A DNA stretch of 44,264 nucleotides from Conidiobolus incongruus B7586 (GCA_000697335.1 JNEM01013449.1:1-44264); one strand, 5' to 3'; numbered from the stretch's first letter, positions 10,309 through 19,889 are shown. Numbers and translations are program-made. Notes: generated by a model not told the origin, from the sequence alone.

Positions 10309-10668
10309 TTAAAAGTAAATAGGGTATCTTGATCTGTCATAGTATCTGTTCAAAAGTTCTAAATCGAGGTTTAAATCTAATAAGCTTCCGCCATATCGGC
10401 GAAGGCCATTCAAGAGACTCAAGCCTAAATCTAAGTTCAATAAGCTGCCGCCATAGCGATAGGGGTGTCTAAAAGGATAAGACACGGGATAGCCATATCG
10501 ACCATAGGGATAGGGTAAAATATGTGCATCAGCATCTACTTGAGCAGCGTTGGCGACATTGGCATTGGCATCAACATTCACAACAGAACCAGCAGAATTT
10601 GCAGCATCACCAGCAGGCACAGATAAGACAGTGGCAATAACACTGAATAAAGCGATTAAAGAAACCAT
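10309..10668 (-). CDS. Small secreted protein, APAGDA/YGG-unit family, 119 aa
   Basis: Signal peptide MVSLIALFSVIATVLSV, then PAGDA, then VNVDANANVANAAQVDADAH, which matches the 27-residue repeats of the 312-aa neighbour. A Tyr/Pro/Arg-rich linker (PYPYGRYGYPVSYPF) leads to two tandem C-terminal units, YGGSLLNLDLGLSLLNG and YGGSLLDLNLDLELLNR. There is no Cys. It links the DANANVAG repeat and the YGG-LLDLDL unit in one short protein. Function unknown; structural or surface role inferred. Confidence 0.87.
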   Translation of the reverse strand: MVSLIALFSVIATVLSVPAGDAANSAGSVVNVDANANVANAAQVDADAHILPYPYGRYGYPVSYPFRHPYRYGGSLLNLDLGLSLLNGLRRYGGSLLDLNLDLELLNRYYDRSRYPIYF

Positions 10669-10737
10669 ACTAAAATATTGTATTAATTGTATTATTAACT
10701 ATTTTCTCAATAATTTAATAAGCAATTAAAGTACCCG

Positions 10738-10860
10738 TATATATACTGAAACCTATTGTGCTATTAAAAAATGAGTAAATGGAGCATCCAAAACTCCTTT
10801 TTAACACTTCTTGAAGCAGGAGGATGCACTTTTTTGCAATCCATTTTACTCTCCTTCTCC
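10738..10860 (-). promoter_or_regulatory. Shared promoter module (copy at the 10.6-kb gene)
   Basis: TATA box (TATATATA, 10738-10745), ACTCCTTTTT (10793-10802, 125 bp from the ATG at 10668), AGGAGGATGCA (10818-10828), a TTTTTTGCA block and CTCCTTCTCC (10851-10860). The order and wording are nearly the same as at 8602-8668, including the GCA...TTTTTTGCA centre. Confidence 0.75.
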
Positions 10861-11390
10861 TTCATAACTGAGCCATCTCCATTCAATTAATATCAATATA
10901 GTTAAACTTATTTGAGAATTCTGTTCATTTAATTTTATTCTAAATCACTTTAATATGTTAAAATGGTAATTACAAAATTTAAATAATTATTAAACTGTGA
11001 ATTCGAGCATTTTTAAAGATTTATTATTAGATTTTGGATACAAAATATAGGGAAACAAAAATATATTAGCCTTAAACATACTTAAATGCTTATTATTGTA
11101 GATATTAATAAAGTAAATCTATTATATATTATCCAATGTATTTGATAATAATATTCAATTAGAATATTTCATAAAAATTACAAATTATATTTTTCAATCA
11201 ATGAAAAAAAATATTTTTTTAGAAATATTGAAATTTTCTATAATAATATAATTCAATAAAATTATTATTTTAAATAAATATAATTTTTTAAAAAATTTTT
11301 AAATTTTTAGTAATAGATTAGCTAACAGTATTGATGATTGTATAATTAGATTGAAATTGATTAAAAAGAATAAATTAAACCTATTATTAG

Positions 11391-12577
11391 TATAGAAATT
11401 AAGAAATGGCAAAATTTTTTAATATTTGACTTTTCAAACATATTATAGGTTTTGAAAGATTATTTATAAAAAATATAGCAGAATAAATATTTTCAAACTA
11501 TATATATTCAATTATAATTATTTTTTTATTAAAATATTTTGATTTTAAAATTTATATTTAAATTTAATCATATTTAAACTAAATAATGATTATCAAAAGA
11601 TTTTTATTTTAATATCTTCAAAGCTTAATTATAAACCTACTAACATTATTTAAAACTAATAAATAGCTTACAAAAATAATACTTTATCTAAAATTACTAT
11701 ATATTATTAGATTTGTAATTTTAAAGTTAACAAGGATATTATTTAAAATTTAAAAAAATATATTTATAAAGACTTTTTTATTTTAATTAAAAAATTATTA
11801 AAATAATATAATATTAATTAATAGAAATAAATAATAAATACCTTATAATTTAACAAAAATTTAAAATATTAGAGTAATTATAGTTAAATCAAACTTATTA
11901 AGGTATAACTAAAAACAAAGGTTTTTATAATAAATACTTATAATTAATAAATCTTAAAATTTTATATAATCTTTTACTTAAAAATAAAACAAGATATTAA
12001 GTTAAATTAATCCCTTTTATAAATTTTAATAAATAAATACTTTAAATATAAACAAATAATAATTATTTTTAATAAATTATAACAGTATATATTTTTTTAT
12101 TTAATATCTCAAAGAAAATTAATTAATAATAAATTTTATATTATTTTTCTTAAATAAAATAATTTTTAAATGGTGTTTTTAATATAAATTAAAAACACTT
12201 ATTATTTTGTATAATAATTATAAAATACACAAAGTTATAAAAGATTTTTTTATATAAAAAATTAGAGAGAGTTATTATATTTAATATTTTCACTTAATTA
12301 TAACTTATATGATTATAATTGTTTTAAACAATAAAAAAATCAGCTTATAAAAAAAGAAATTCTTGTAAATATATTAAATTAGTTTATAAAACATCAAATT
12401 TCAGTTTTTAATATAAAAAACTGTTAAATGTTAGAAGTTTGTTAAGAGTACAGAAAAGAGTTATTAATAATAAAAGAGAGTATTAATTTTATATTGTTTA
12501 TTAAATTTTATATATTATTTATTAACTTATTTGTTTAATTTTAAATTTAAAATTATGCTATTAATTAATTTCTACAC
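11391..12577 (+). mobile_element. Degenerate mariner-type transposon (older copy)
   Basis: This stretch aligns by eye, over nearly its whole length, with the better preserved mariner at 33361-34672. Shared landmarks include the 5' AAGAAATGG..AATTTTTTAAT end, the ATCAAAAG..TTTTATTTTA region, the segment around 12190-12235 (HDN region of the other copy) and GTTATTA..TATTAATTTTATATT near the 3' end. It is shorter (about 1.19 kb) and far more AT-rich; no long open frame survives. Most differences I checked are G to A or C to T relative to the other copy. It lies within the secreted-protein cluster just 3' of the 12737-13093 gene. Ends are approximate. Confidence 0.75.
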
Positions 12578-12736
12578 TAATACCTATTACCTATTTGGTC
12601 ATATTATATTAAATTGAAAAGTATTATTTTTGAAATTAAATAATCATACTCAAAAATGATTTTAAATAATAAGTTTTATTAATTAAAAATATTTCAAATT
12701 AAAAAACGTTAATAATAAAAATTAAAATAATCAATA

Positions 12737-13093
12737 TTAGTAGTATCTGGGATGTCCATATCTGTAAGGATATCCGTTCAAAATATCTAAATCAACATCC
12801 AAATCTAATAAACCGCCCCCATATCTACCAGGATAACCATTTAAAAGGCCAAGGTAAACGTCAGCATCGATTAAGCTTCCATAATGGCGATGAGGGTATC
12901 TGAAGGGGTATCCTCTGGGATATCCATAGGATCCATATCCTAAAACATTAGCATCGACATCTGCATGGACAAGTCCAGCAACATCGGCATGAACATCAGC
13001 ATCAACTAAGGAACCAGTGCCGGCAGCAGCGTCTCCAGCAGGGGCAGCAAAGGCAGGAAAAATGAGGCAGAGGAGAGATACAGCAGAAACCAT
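12737..13093 (-). CDS. Small secreted protein, APAGDA/YGG-unit family, 118 aa
   Basis: Signal peptide MVSAVSLLCLIFPAFA, then APAGDA, then VDADVHADVAGLVHADVDAN, a Tyr/Gly/Pro/Arg-rich linker (YGYPRGYPFRYPHRH), and two C-terminal units, YGSLIDADVYLGLLNG and YGGGLLDLDVDLDILNG, ending YGHPRYY. The only Cys lies in the signal peptide. It is the longest and most regular representative of this trio (with 9163 and 10309) and was probably produced by local duplication. Its codons are noticeably richer in G and C than the flanking DNA, which supports coding. Function unknown. Confidence 0.87.
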   Translation of the reverse strand: MVSAVSLLCLIFPAFAAPAGDAAAGTGSLVDADVHADVAGLVHADVDANVLGYGSYGYPRGYPFRYPHRHYGSLIDADVYLGLLNGYPGRYGGGLLDLDVDLDILNGYPYRYGHPRYY

Positions 13094-13161
13094 TTCGAAT
13101 ATTAGATTAGAATAGTAAATTAAATCAAGATTATGATATTTAAATATGTAGCTAATATTTA

Positions 13162-13290
13162 CTTTTTATACGAAATCTCATCAACTATAGCATTCAGAGT
13201 AAATGGATTGGATATAGCTCCTTTTTACATCGAACATACTTAAAGGAGGAGGATGTTGTCTTGCTGAATTTTTTTACAGTCCCCTTCCCC
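13162..13290 (-). promoter_or_regulatory. Shared promoter module (copy at the 13-kb gene)
   Basis: TATA box (TATAAAAAG, 13162-13170), GCTCCTTTTT (13217-13226, 124 bp from the ATG at 13093), AAAGGAGGAGGATG (13242-13255) and CCCCTTCCCC (13281-13290). A T-run precedes the distal block, as in the 8.5- and 10.7-kb copies. Confidence 0.75.
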
Positions 13291-13839
13291 AAAATGTTTG
13301 GCTTATCTCCTGGGCGGCCTAATTTGAATCCAGTTAAATGAAATTCAGAATTTCATCTATACAACTTGATTTTCAGATTAATAATTTTCGATCAAAAATT
13401 GAGCTATTTTTAGAAAATCAATATTTATTAGACAATATTAGTTTTATGAATAGTAAATTTCTGAATTTGATCGATTTTAATAAATTTATTTAAGAATATT
13501 CTTTTATAATCTGTTGAGTGGTTCAAATACATCAAATATGTTGGAATTGAGTATTAGATTCTATATAATACTATTAATCTAATATATAATAATTAAAACT
13601 AAAATAAATTTAATATAAAATTATTATTTACATACAGAAAATTTGGTTTATGACTGTGTTAAACAATATTCAAATTTTAAAAAAAATTATCATATTTAAA
13701 TATAAAGTGAATATTCGGGATTTTATATTTTTATAATAAAGGATTAATATAGCTTAAGTATCAAATAGTATAAAGAGAATATGATATTTAATAAATTAAT
13801 ATAAAGATATAATATAATGTATAAATAATATACGATATA
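13291..13839. other. AT-rich intergenic DNA
   Basis: Nothing recognisable beyond the 3' flank of the gene starting at 14259. Confidence 0.5.
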
Positions 13840-14259
13840 TTAGTCTTTGTGATATTTATCTTCATACTCATGGAAAAAGTTCAGACCTAAGCCACCATCA
13901 AAATATTCTAAGCCAACTTTGTCAGGATCATCCAATATACCTAAATCGATATCACCACTTATCAATTTGTATCCATCCTTTTCAGATGGTAGCAAATTTA
14001 AATCGGAACTAAGTTTGGCAGTCCCTCCTAAATTCAATAGCCCATCCACATTTATTAAAGTTGTACCATATGGGTCTTTAAGACCATGTTCGATAACTTC
14101 ATCGTCATCTTCCAAATCGTCAAAATCATCAAAATCTTCATCGATCAAATGATGGTGAGCATGATGAATATGATGATTATGGCTATCATGATCATTATGA
14201 TGAGCTGGAACACAAAATACCGTAATAATTGAGCAATACAATACAATAATTGATAACAT
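13840..14259 (-). CDS. Secreted His-rich, Asp/Glu-rich protein, 139 aa
   Basis: Signal peptide MLSIIVLYCSIITVFCV is followed directly by a histidine cluster with 11 His among residues 20-37 and then an acidic run (residues 40-57, mostly D and E). The C-terminal half carries diverged versions of the cluster's unit: YGTTLINVDGLLNL, YKLISGDIDLGIL and FDGGLGLNF. It is therefore a relative of the YGG-unit proteins with a His/Asp-rich head added. Such His and Asp/Glu clusters could bind divalent metals (Zn, Ni, Cu, Ca); that is inference. The promoter has the AAGGAGAT...ATCTCCTT pair at the family distance. Confidence 0.8.
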   Translation of the reverse strand: MLSIIVLYCSIITVFCVPAHHNDHDSHNHHIHHAHHHLIDEDFDDFDDLEDDDEVIEHGLKDPYGTTLINVDGLLNLGGTAKLSSDLNLLPSEKDGYKLISGDIDLGILDDPDKVGLEYFDGGLGLNFFHEYEDKYHKD

Positions 14260-14380
14260 AATGAAGTATTACTTAAATATACAAGATTCAGATCAATTAG
14301 ATGTTTTTTTAAATAAAAATCTAAATTTACCAGAATAGCAAATAGTATATGAGAAATTCCTTATGTAAAAATGATAGTCA

Positions 14381-14425
14381 AAGGAGATAAATGTATTAAC
14401 TTTTAGAGATTAATATGATCTCCTT
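14381..14425 (-). promoter_or_regulatory. Shared promoter module, inverted-repeat form
   Basis: AAGGAGAT (14381-14388) and its exact reverse complement ATCTCCTT (14418-14425) are separated by 29 bp and start 122 bp upstream of the ATG at 14259. No strong TATA box is visible at the expected place, unlike the neighbours. Confidence 0.6.
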
Positions 14426-15010
14426 GTTAATATTATTCAACTAAATTTAAGACTGGTTATGATTTTAAAATATTATGTAATTACTTACAAATATTAAGTG
14501 AAATGGAATGTATTGGTAACTTTTGAAAATTTTAGTTCTTTTTTTTAAAAAAACAATACTATTATTTTAAAAAGATTTGTAGATCTATTATATATGATTC
14601 ATTGCCACAAGAAATTTAAATATATGGCTGATGTATTTTTTATATTTTATTGGACACAATTGAATTTTGTAACTGAGAGAAAGTCAGTCACGTGAATAAT
14701 TAGAGTCTATGATTGGATTAATCCTTTATAATAAACTCAAGCCGAATTTCCAATTTTATTACAATAGTATTATAATATTATCTTTGTTAAGGATGTAAAA
14801 TAACTAATTGCAAATTACATATTATCAATATTAAAAAAGCCTCAGTCATCATATATTTTTATAAATATTATATATAAAAACAAAGTATAAATTATTTGAT
14901 ATATTAACTTCAATCCAATATTTATTAAGAACAAAAATAATAGATTAAAAAAACTTTCAATATATAAATTATTGAAGTGAAAAACTTAAAACTCGATAGA
15001 TTCCATAGGA
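14426..15010. other. AT-rich intergenic DNA
   Basis: No gene or repeat supported; includes the 3' flank of the 67-aa protein gene. Confidence 0.5.
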
Positions 15011-15214
15011 TTAATAGATTGGAAGAGCATGATAGATTGGTTCAGCATAATGACCATTGCCGCCAACATCTGCACTTACTCCCAAACCTATGAGATCAAG
15101 TACATTAGCACCGATATCTGCATTCAAAATTCCTCCGCGATATCCTGGATAGCCAATTATTGGGCTAGAGGAAACAGAAGCCAAAAGGGTTGACAAGGCG
15201 ATAAAAGTCTTCAT
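15011..15214 (-). CDS. Small secreted protein, 67 aa
   Basis: Signal peptide MKTFIALSTLLASVSS, then GYPGYRGGILNADIGANVLD, one copy of the family unit, then a short Gly/His/Tyr tail ending YHALPIY. It contains no Cys. It is the smallest intact member of the cluster; the unit is present while the APAGDA motif and Tyr-rich linker are absent. The promoter carries a perfect 12-bp inverted repeat of the module. Function unknown, presumably a surface or secreted structural peptide. Confidence 0.78.
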   Translation of the reverse strand: MKTFIALSTLLASVSSSPIIGYPGYRGGILNADIGANVLDLIGLGVSADVGGNGHYAEPIYHALPIY

Positions 15215-15283
15215 ATTAATAGAATTATTCAGATTAGTAGTTAAATTAGATTAATAATGTTTTGCTATTTGATATGATATGTT

Positions 15284-15442
15284 GTTTATATAATCATTTG
15301 AATCAACTATTCAAATCCATCATAAGACCCTATTTTAAAAAGGAGTCATAATAATCAAGTAACATTATATCAAAATTTTTGAAAAATATTCACTCCAAAT
15401 TGATGGAGTATTCAATGGTAACAATATTAGTGACTCCTTTTT
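15284..15442 (-). promoter_or_regulatory. Shared promoter module, 12-bp perfect inverted repeat
   Basis: TATA box (GATTATATAAAC, 15284-15295), AAAAAGGAGTCA (15337-15348, 123 bp from the ATG at 15214) and its exact reverse complement TGACTCCTTTTT (15431-15442). The arm order is opposite to that of the 8.5-13 kb genes. The distal arm continues AATGC, as does the block at 8602-8616. Confidence 0.72.
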
Positions 15443-16711
15443 AATGCAAATTAGATAGATTTTTAACTTCTACAATATGGGGAAAAAGATACCATATTAA
15501 TGAATTTTAATTATATTAATTCCGATTTTTACAATAATTACAATTTAACGTTTTGATAAATTTATTTTAATATTATAAAATATATATTATAACATTAGTT
15601 TTTGATTGTCATTCTCACAATATATAGATCTTTGATTGAATATGTTCTTGTAAGGGAAATACAGAGCATAAATCAGATATAAAGCTCTACTAGATACTTA
15701 TATAAATATTTTGAAATCAATCAAATTAAAAATAAATTGCATATAAATTTATTTTATAAGAATTTATATTTACCTCAATATATAGATATTCGTTAATTTT
15801 CATGTACTTGAATCTGTGAATAAATTTTAAATAGTCTATTTAATATTGTGAAATGTATATTGTTTTATAAAATCTTTAAGGAGAGATTGGCTTGTTTCAA
15901 GTTTTACCATTCATTTCTTAATTCATATTAATTTTGGAAAGGGAGTAATTTATTTAGACTATTTATAAGTTTGAAATCAGAAAGTAAATCAACATTAGTT
16001 AAACTATGAAATTATTAAAAGAAATTTAAAATAATTTGATATTCAAAGTTTTTTCAACTATCCTGATTAATGAAAATATTATAAATTATTAAGTAATGTG
16101 ATTTTCAGCGAACTTTCTGAAGATAAAATAGCAATTATTAAAAAAATAGAACTAAATTTTAGTTTTATCTGTATAAAATTTTTAAAAAAATATATTCAAT
16201 TCAATCTCACACAAGTTAGCGTCTATCATTACCAAATCTAAATCAAGTTTGAAAATTAAAGCATTCATTTTCTATAGTAATAATAATAGTGTGAATGAAT
16301 TTCATTGAAATTATAGATATATTATTGAGTTTATATACTATATTCATTATAAAAATAATCTATTTAATATTATCCTATTTGGATTAATTTTGATCATATA
16401 TAAGTCACATACAAAATCTCTTCTGGGAATTAGTATTAAATTTAATTAATAAAAAACTATAAAGTGGTATTCTTATATCAAATATTTATAATGATAGTAT
16501 TTTATAGTATTTTAATATAATACAACATAATTACTTTGATATACAAACTTTTACTCTTTGTATTAATTATATATTATCATATACAATTTATCTTATAAAT
16601 GTTAAAACTAAAAGGAAAATATTTACTAGATTGAAGGATTATGAAAATAATATTATTTATTAATATATAGGATCTATAATATACAAAAAATTTTCTCATA
16701 GTATATTATGA
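15443..16711. other. AT-rich intergenic region
   Basis: About 1.3 kb without a supported gene, RNA or repeat. AAGGAGAG at about 15879 is isolated, with no matching gene at the module distance. Confidence 0.5.
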
Positions 16712-17002
16712 TTAGCCACATTTAGCATATTCAAACTGGAGATTTTTTTGACGATTATATAATATATTCAATCTATTAGGATCCCAGTTGGAAATCATCA
16801 TATCACCAACATCTCGAACACTGAGAGTTCCCGTGTATTTAGATTCTTCAAATACTGCAGAATTACCTTTCATAAATGATTTAGTCTGTTCGTTGTAGAA
16901 TGACCCTTTTAATGCGATATTGATACTATCGGCATCACAATTTTGTCCAGTTTGTACTTGAGATGCGATGAGTGTGAATTGAATTAGATAAGTTAATAGC
17001 AT
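16712..17002 (-). CDS. Small secreted two-cysteine protein, 96 aa, unknown
   Basis: Signal peptide MLLTYLIQFTLIASQVQTG precedes a mature part of about 77 residues with exactly two cysteines, Cys22 at its start and Cys95 at its end (YAKCG), which could form one disulfide closing the domain. The sequence between is mixed and looks globular, unlike the repeat proteins to its left. It lacks the YGG unit and the CTCC/GGAG promoter module. A TATA box (TATAAAAAC, 17045-17053) lies about 45 bp upstream. I do not recognise a family; an effector-like or small surface protein is possible. Confidence 0.7.
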   Translation of the reverse strand: MLLTYLIQFTLIASQVQTGQNCDADSINIALKGSFYNEQTKSFMKGNSAVFEESKYTGTLSVRDVGDMMISNWDPNRLNILYNRQKNLQFEYAKCG

Positions 17003-17570
17003 TATTCAAGTGTTATAAGATAGGCTATTAGGATTATGTATCAAGTTTTTATATTAATTAATATATATTTATATTTGATTATATTTCGTTTCGAATACCT
17101 TAATTAAGTAACTTATCATTACATTGTAATATGATAAATTGTTTGAATGAAATTGATCAAATAATGATCAATTTCTAATTATGTTAATATGTTTACTATT
17201 TCAATACAATTTAATTAATATGTTTTATATTTTGTATAATATTATTAGTTAATAATAGAAAACCAAACTTAAAAGTATACTATAATAAATATAAAATTAA
17301 CAATATTTTCATGCTAATATATTTTATTTAACATGATTGTAATACTTTGATTCAATACATTTTTATTGAAAGTGAAAAATGCTATTTCCAGAATACAACA
17401 TATTGCAATCATTAATTGATCATAAACACTACATTTATTAAGTCATCATTACATTATTGCTGTAGTGATATCATCGTATTTTAATTGGTGAATAGTGACT
17501 ATATAATACCCACCAAAGAATAAATTACAACTTTAAATAACAGTTTGTAAGGATATTAATTAAAAACAAT
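17003..17570. promoter_or_regulatory. Divergent intergenic promoter region
   Basis: Separates the minus gene starting at 17002 from the plus gene starting at 17571. TATA boxes are seen on both sides: minus TATAAAAAC at 17045-17053 and plus CTATATAAT near 17500-17508, about 65 bp before the ATG at 17571. Nothing else is recognised. Confidence 0.55.
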
Positions 17571-17902
17571 ATGCTAAGACAATTTATTTCTCCAAAAAGA
17601 TTTCCTCAAAACAGATTCATCAGTAGTCAGTTGAAGAAGAATTATTCCAAGAATACGGACCCAACTGCTAATCCACCACATAATCCAGCACCCTATAATA
17701 CGAAAACTTACTTAGGATTTTTAGGTGTAGTGGGTGCTGCTGGAATTGTAAATTATAGATTATATTAATAGTATTTTATGATATTAATTTGATATTTTAG
17801 GTTTATATCCTATCCAATCGTAATCTCAAAAATGTTCCTGACGGAGAGATAAATGAAGATAAATATCCAAGTCAAAAACATAACCCTCAAAATAGGAAAT
17901 AA
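17571..17902 (+). CDS. Small single-pass, probably mitochondrial protein, 92 aa, spliced
   Basis: Exon 1 is 17571-17747, intron 17748-17800 (53 nt; donor GTAAAT, branch TATTAATTT, acceptor TTTTAG) and exon 2 17801-17902. Without splicing the frame stops just after the donor; splicing completes a hydrophobic segment, YLGFLGVVGAAGIVYILSN, followed by a charged tail ending QNRK. The N-terminus (MLRQFISPKRFPQNRFISS) is Arg/Lys/Ser-rich without acidic residues, as in a mitochondrial presequence. The layout fits small inner-membrane proteins such as respiratory-complex subunits or assembly factors, but I cannot name the family. Confidence 0.7.
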
Positions 17903-18086
17903 TACATTAACTATTGAATAAACTTGATTTTCAGCATTTGTTCATAAGAATACTGTTATTTGATAAATATATATTAAACCGATAATTATCATGAATATCA
18001 ATGTACAATACTTTGAAAAATACATTATAATCATCAAAATAATTTTTTACATTTTCAATATATCTTTGTCAAAAAGCCAACACTAT

Positions 18087-18420
18087 TGTCACGGGCCGGA
18101 GGACCCGTTCGTCCTTAACAATTCAATTCATTCGAGAACCCCGTCACAGATCCACCTGCAACGTGACCACAAAATACACCCGAGCAATGCAATCAATCGT
18201 TCCATCCGACGTACTGTTAGTACGCTGGGAAGACACGTCAAGCAAACTATAAATATGCCGACTACAACCAAGTTATCACGTCGGTCCTCTTCCTAGGGTA
18301 CAGCCCAATAATCCAGGTTAAACAATAAATTACCCCTTTTATATCACCAAACAGGTGCCGTCCCGGAAGACGACTATTTACTTAGAAGTTATTGGACACT
18401 TGACTTCCCAGCCAGTGTCA
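18087..18420. mobile_element. Solo LTR, probably Ty3/Gypsy type
   Basis: A 334-bp block stands out at roughly 45% GC in DNA of about 22-25% GC. It begins TGTCACGGG and ends GTGTCA, the usual TG...CA ends; TGTCAC starts are common in fungal Ty3/Gypsy LTRs. It is flanked by a CTAT target duplication (18083-18086 and 18421-18424; ACTATT is shared if the edges are shifted). No internal retroelement sequence adjoins it, so it is a solo LTR left by LTR-LTR recombination. Intact ends and target duplication suggest a fairly young insertion. Orientation is undetermined; the short open frame across its left edge is not a gene. Confidence 0.8.
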
Positions 18421-19036
18421 CTATTAATATAATATAGTATTCAAAAAAAATATATTTTATACCCAAAATACTTAAAGTTAGTGATAGATAAATTAATATA
18501 ATGGAATGTTATATTAATTCATATTCTTCACTATATTTTACCACCTATATTTACAAAGCTATTCAAAATAAGTATAAAAAATAGAATGAAAATTCAAACT
18601 TTTACAATATAATAATGGTATGTAAAAATCATTGATATTAAATAAAATAGCTCAAAAACATGGGAAAATATTTTATTAGTGGATTTGAGACAATTTTAAA
18701 CTGATCAAATATTAAGTAAATCCAATTTATTTAAAAAAGAATAATAGTAGTCACATTAAATCATCATTAAATTTTAAAAATGGTAAAAACGTCACCATTA
18801 AATAATCATTACCAAATTATAGTTTTTGTCCTATTATTGATCAATCATGAAGTCATTATTTAAATATCCTTTAATACATTTGTTGAATTATATAAAACAA
18901 AAATACTTGAGATAGTCATATTTCAAAAAATTGAAATTAGTGTTGAGAATTTGACAAAATGATGACAAGATAAAACACTAGTATTAATCTAAATATCACC
19001 AAATTATTTAAATTCACTCAAAATAGAATACATACT
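18421..19036. other. AT-rich intergenic DNA
   Basis: No gene or repeat supported. Confidence 0.5.
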
Positions 19037-19260
19037 ACAGGCACCAGTGCTGGTGGTAAACCTGTTTGGTACAGAAGAAGAGTAACAATATCACAACTGG
19101 ATTAGGCTGTAGTTTGCTAGATATCTGAGTAAATATCAATGTTGATTTTTAATATACTGATATCAATGAATGTATTGCGAGAGGATTATAAAATGTATTG
19201 TGATCAAAGCCAGAGTGCTTCGCTCCTTTGTAGGATGTAAAGTAATGAGCGAACACATCA
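19037..19260. other. GC-richer relic area of unknown origin
   Basis: Two short patches (about 19037-19110 and 19165-19260) are clearly richer in G and C than their surroundings. The first has a CTACAG acceptor-like border, a CACCAGTGCTGGTG palindrome (19042-19055) and a short frame reading APVLVVNLFGTEEE then stop. No upstream exon could be found. It may be a gene fragment or transposon scrap. Confidence 0.35.
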
Positions 19261-19607
19261 ATATAATTACTTAATTACTTATATGGCTAATATTAAATTC
19301 TATGACTTCTCCAATTGACACAAATATTTGAAATTTCTTCAGCTGGCCTATATTTAAGGTAGCAAACAAACTCTACCATTACTATCGTTTTAATTTTTGT
19401 AAATATTTATTTGAATTGATATTTACCAGGACAATATTAACTTTTGAATTAATTCATTCATAAAGTTTAATAAATATTTTATTGATAAAATTATCGAATA
19501 ATTCAAATCTTAATATAATTTACAATATGTTGTTTTTACCATATCTTTGACAATGAAAGAAATGAATCAATTATGAATTAAATGTGATATAATATTATTT
19601 ATAAAAC
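19261..19607. other. AT-rich intergenic DNA
   Basis: Nothing recognised. Confidence 0.4.

Positions 19608-19639
<32 letters not shown>
19608..19639. repeat. AC/AT dinucleotide microsatellite
   Basis: A run of AC repeats passes directly into a run of AT repeats, ending about 65 bp before a possible small gene at 19705. Confidence 0.9.
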
Positions 19640-19704
19640 CTCCACACTATATAGACATTGACTTCTGACTCTATTTTACCATTATTAACAAAATCATTTT
19701 CACA

Positions 19705-19889
19705 ATGTCTATTCAAAAAACTGAATATCCTAGTGTTGGAGAATAATATTTCTTATTTGCCATGTCTTGGACTGCTTTGGGATTTGATTCAGTGGTAATA
19801 GATTAAAAAACATAATCTTTTCATCTTATTAAACTCAGTCTAAATATTATTTAGTGATTGACAAACACAAATCTGTTAACGATCATTAA
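19705..19889 (+). pseudogene. Possible small gene with an in-frame stop
   Basis: An ATG at 19705 opens MSIQKTEYPSVGE, followed by an in-frame TAA (19744-19746). The same frame then continues YFLFAMSWTALGFDSV, moderately hydrophobic, to a possible 44-nt intron (19795-19838; donor GTAATA, acceptor ACTCAG) and a tail ending VIDKHKSVNDH. It sits 5' of another small membrane-protein gene and looks like a small membrane protein broken by one stop. It could also be chance; support is weak. Confidence 0.25.

Noticed and set aside
15879-15886. AAGGAGAG block as a further promoter module
   Set aside because: No gene start lies 121-126 bp away on either strand and no partner block is present.
17991-18296. 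101-codon plus frame
   Set aside because: It runs from AT-rich DNA into the solo LTR and has no coherent protein character.
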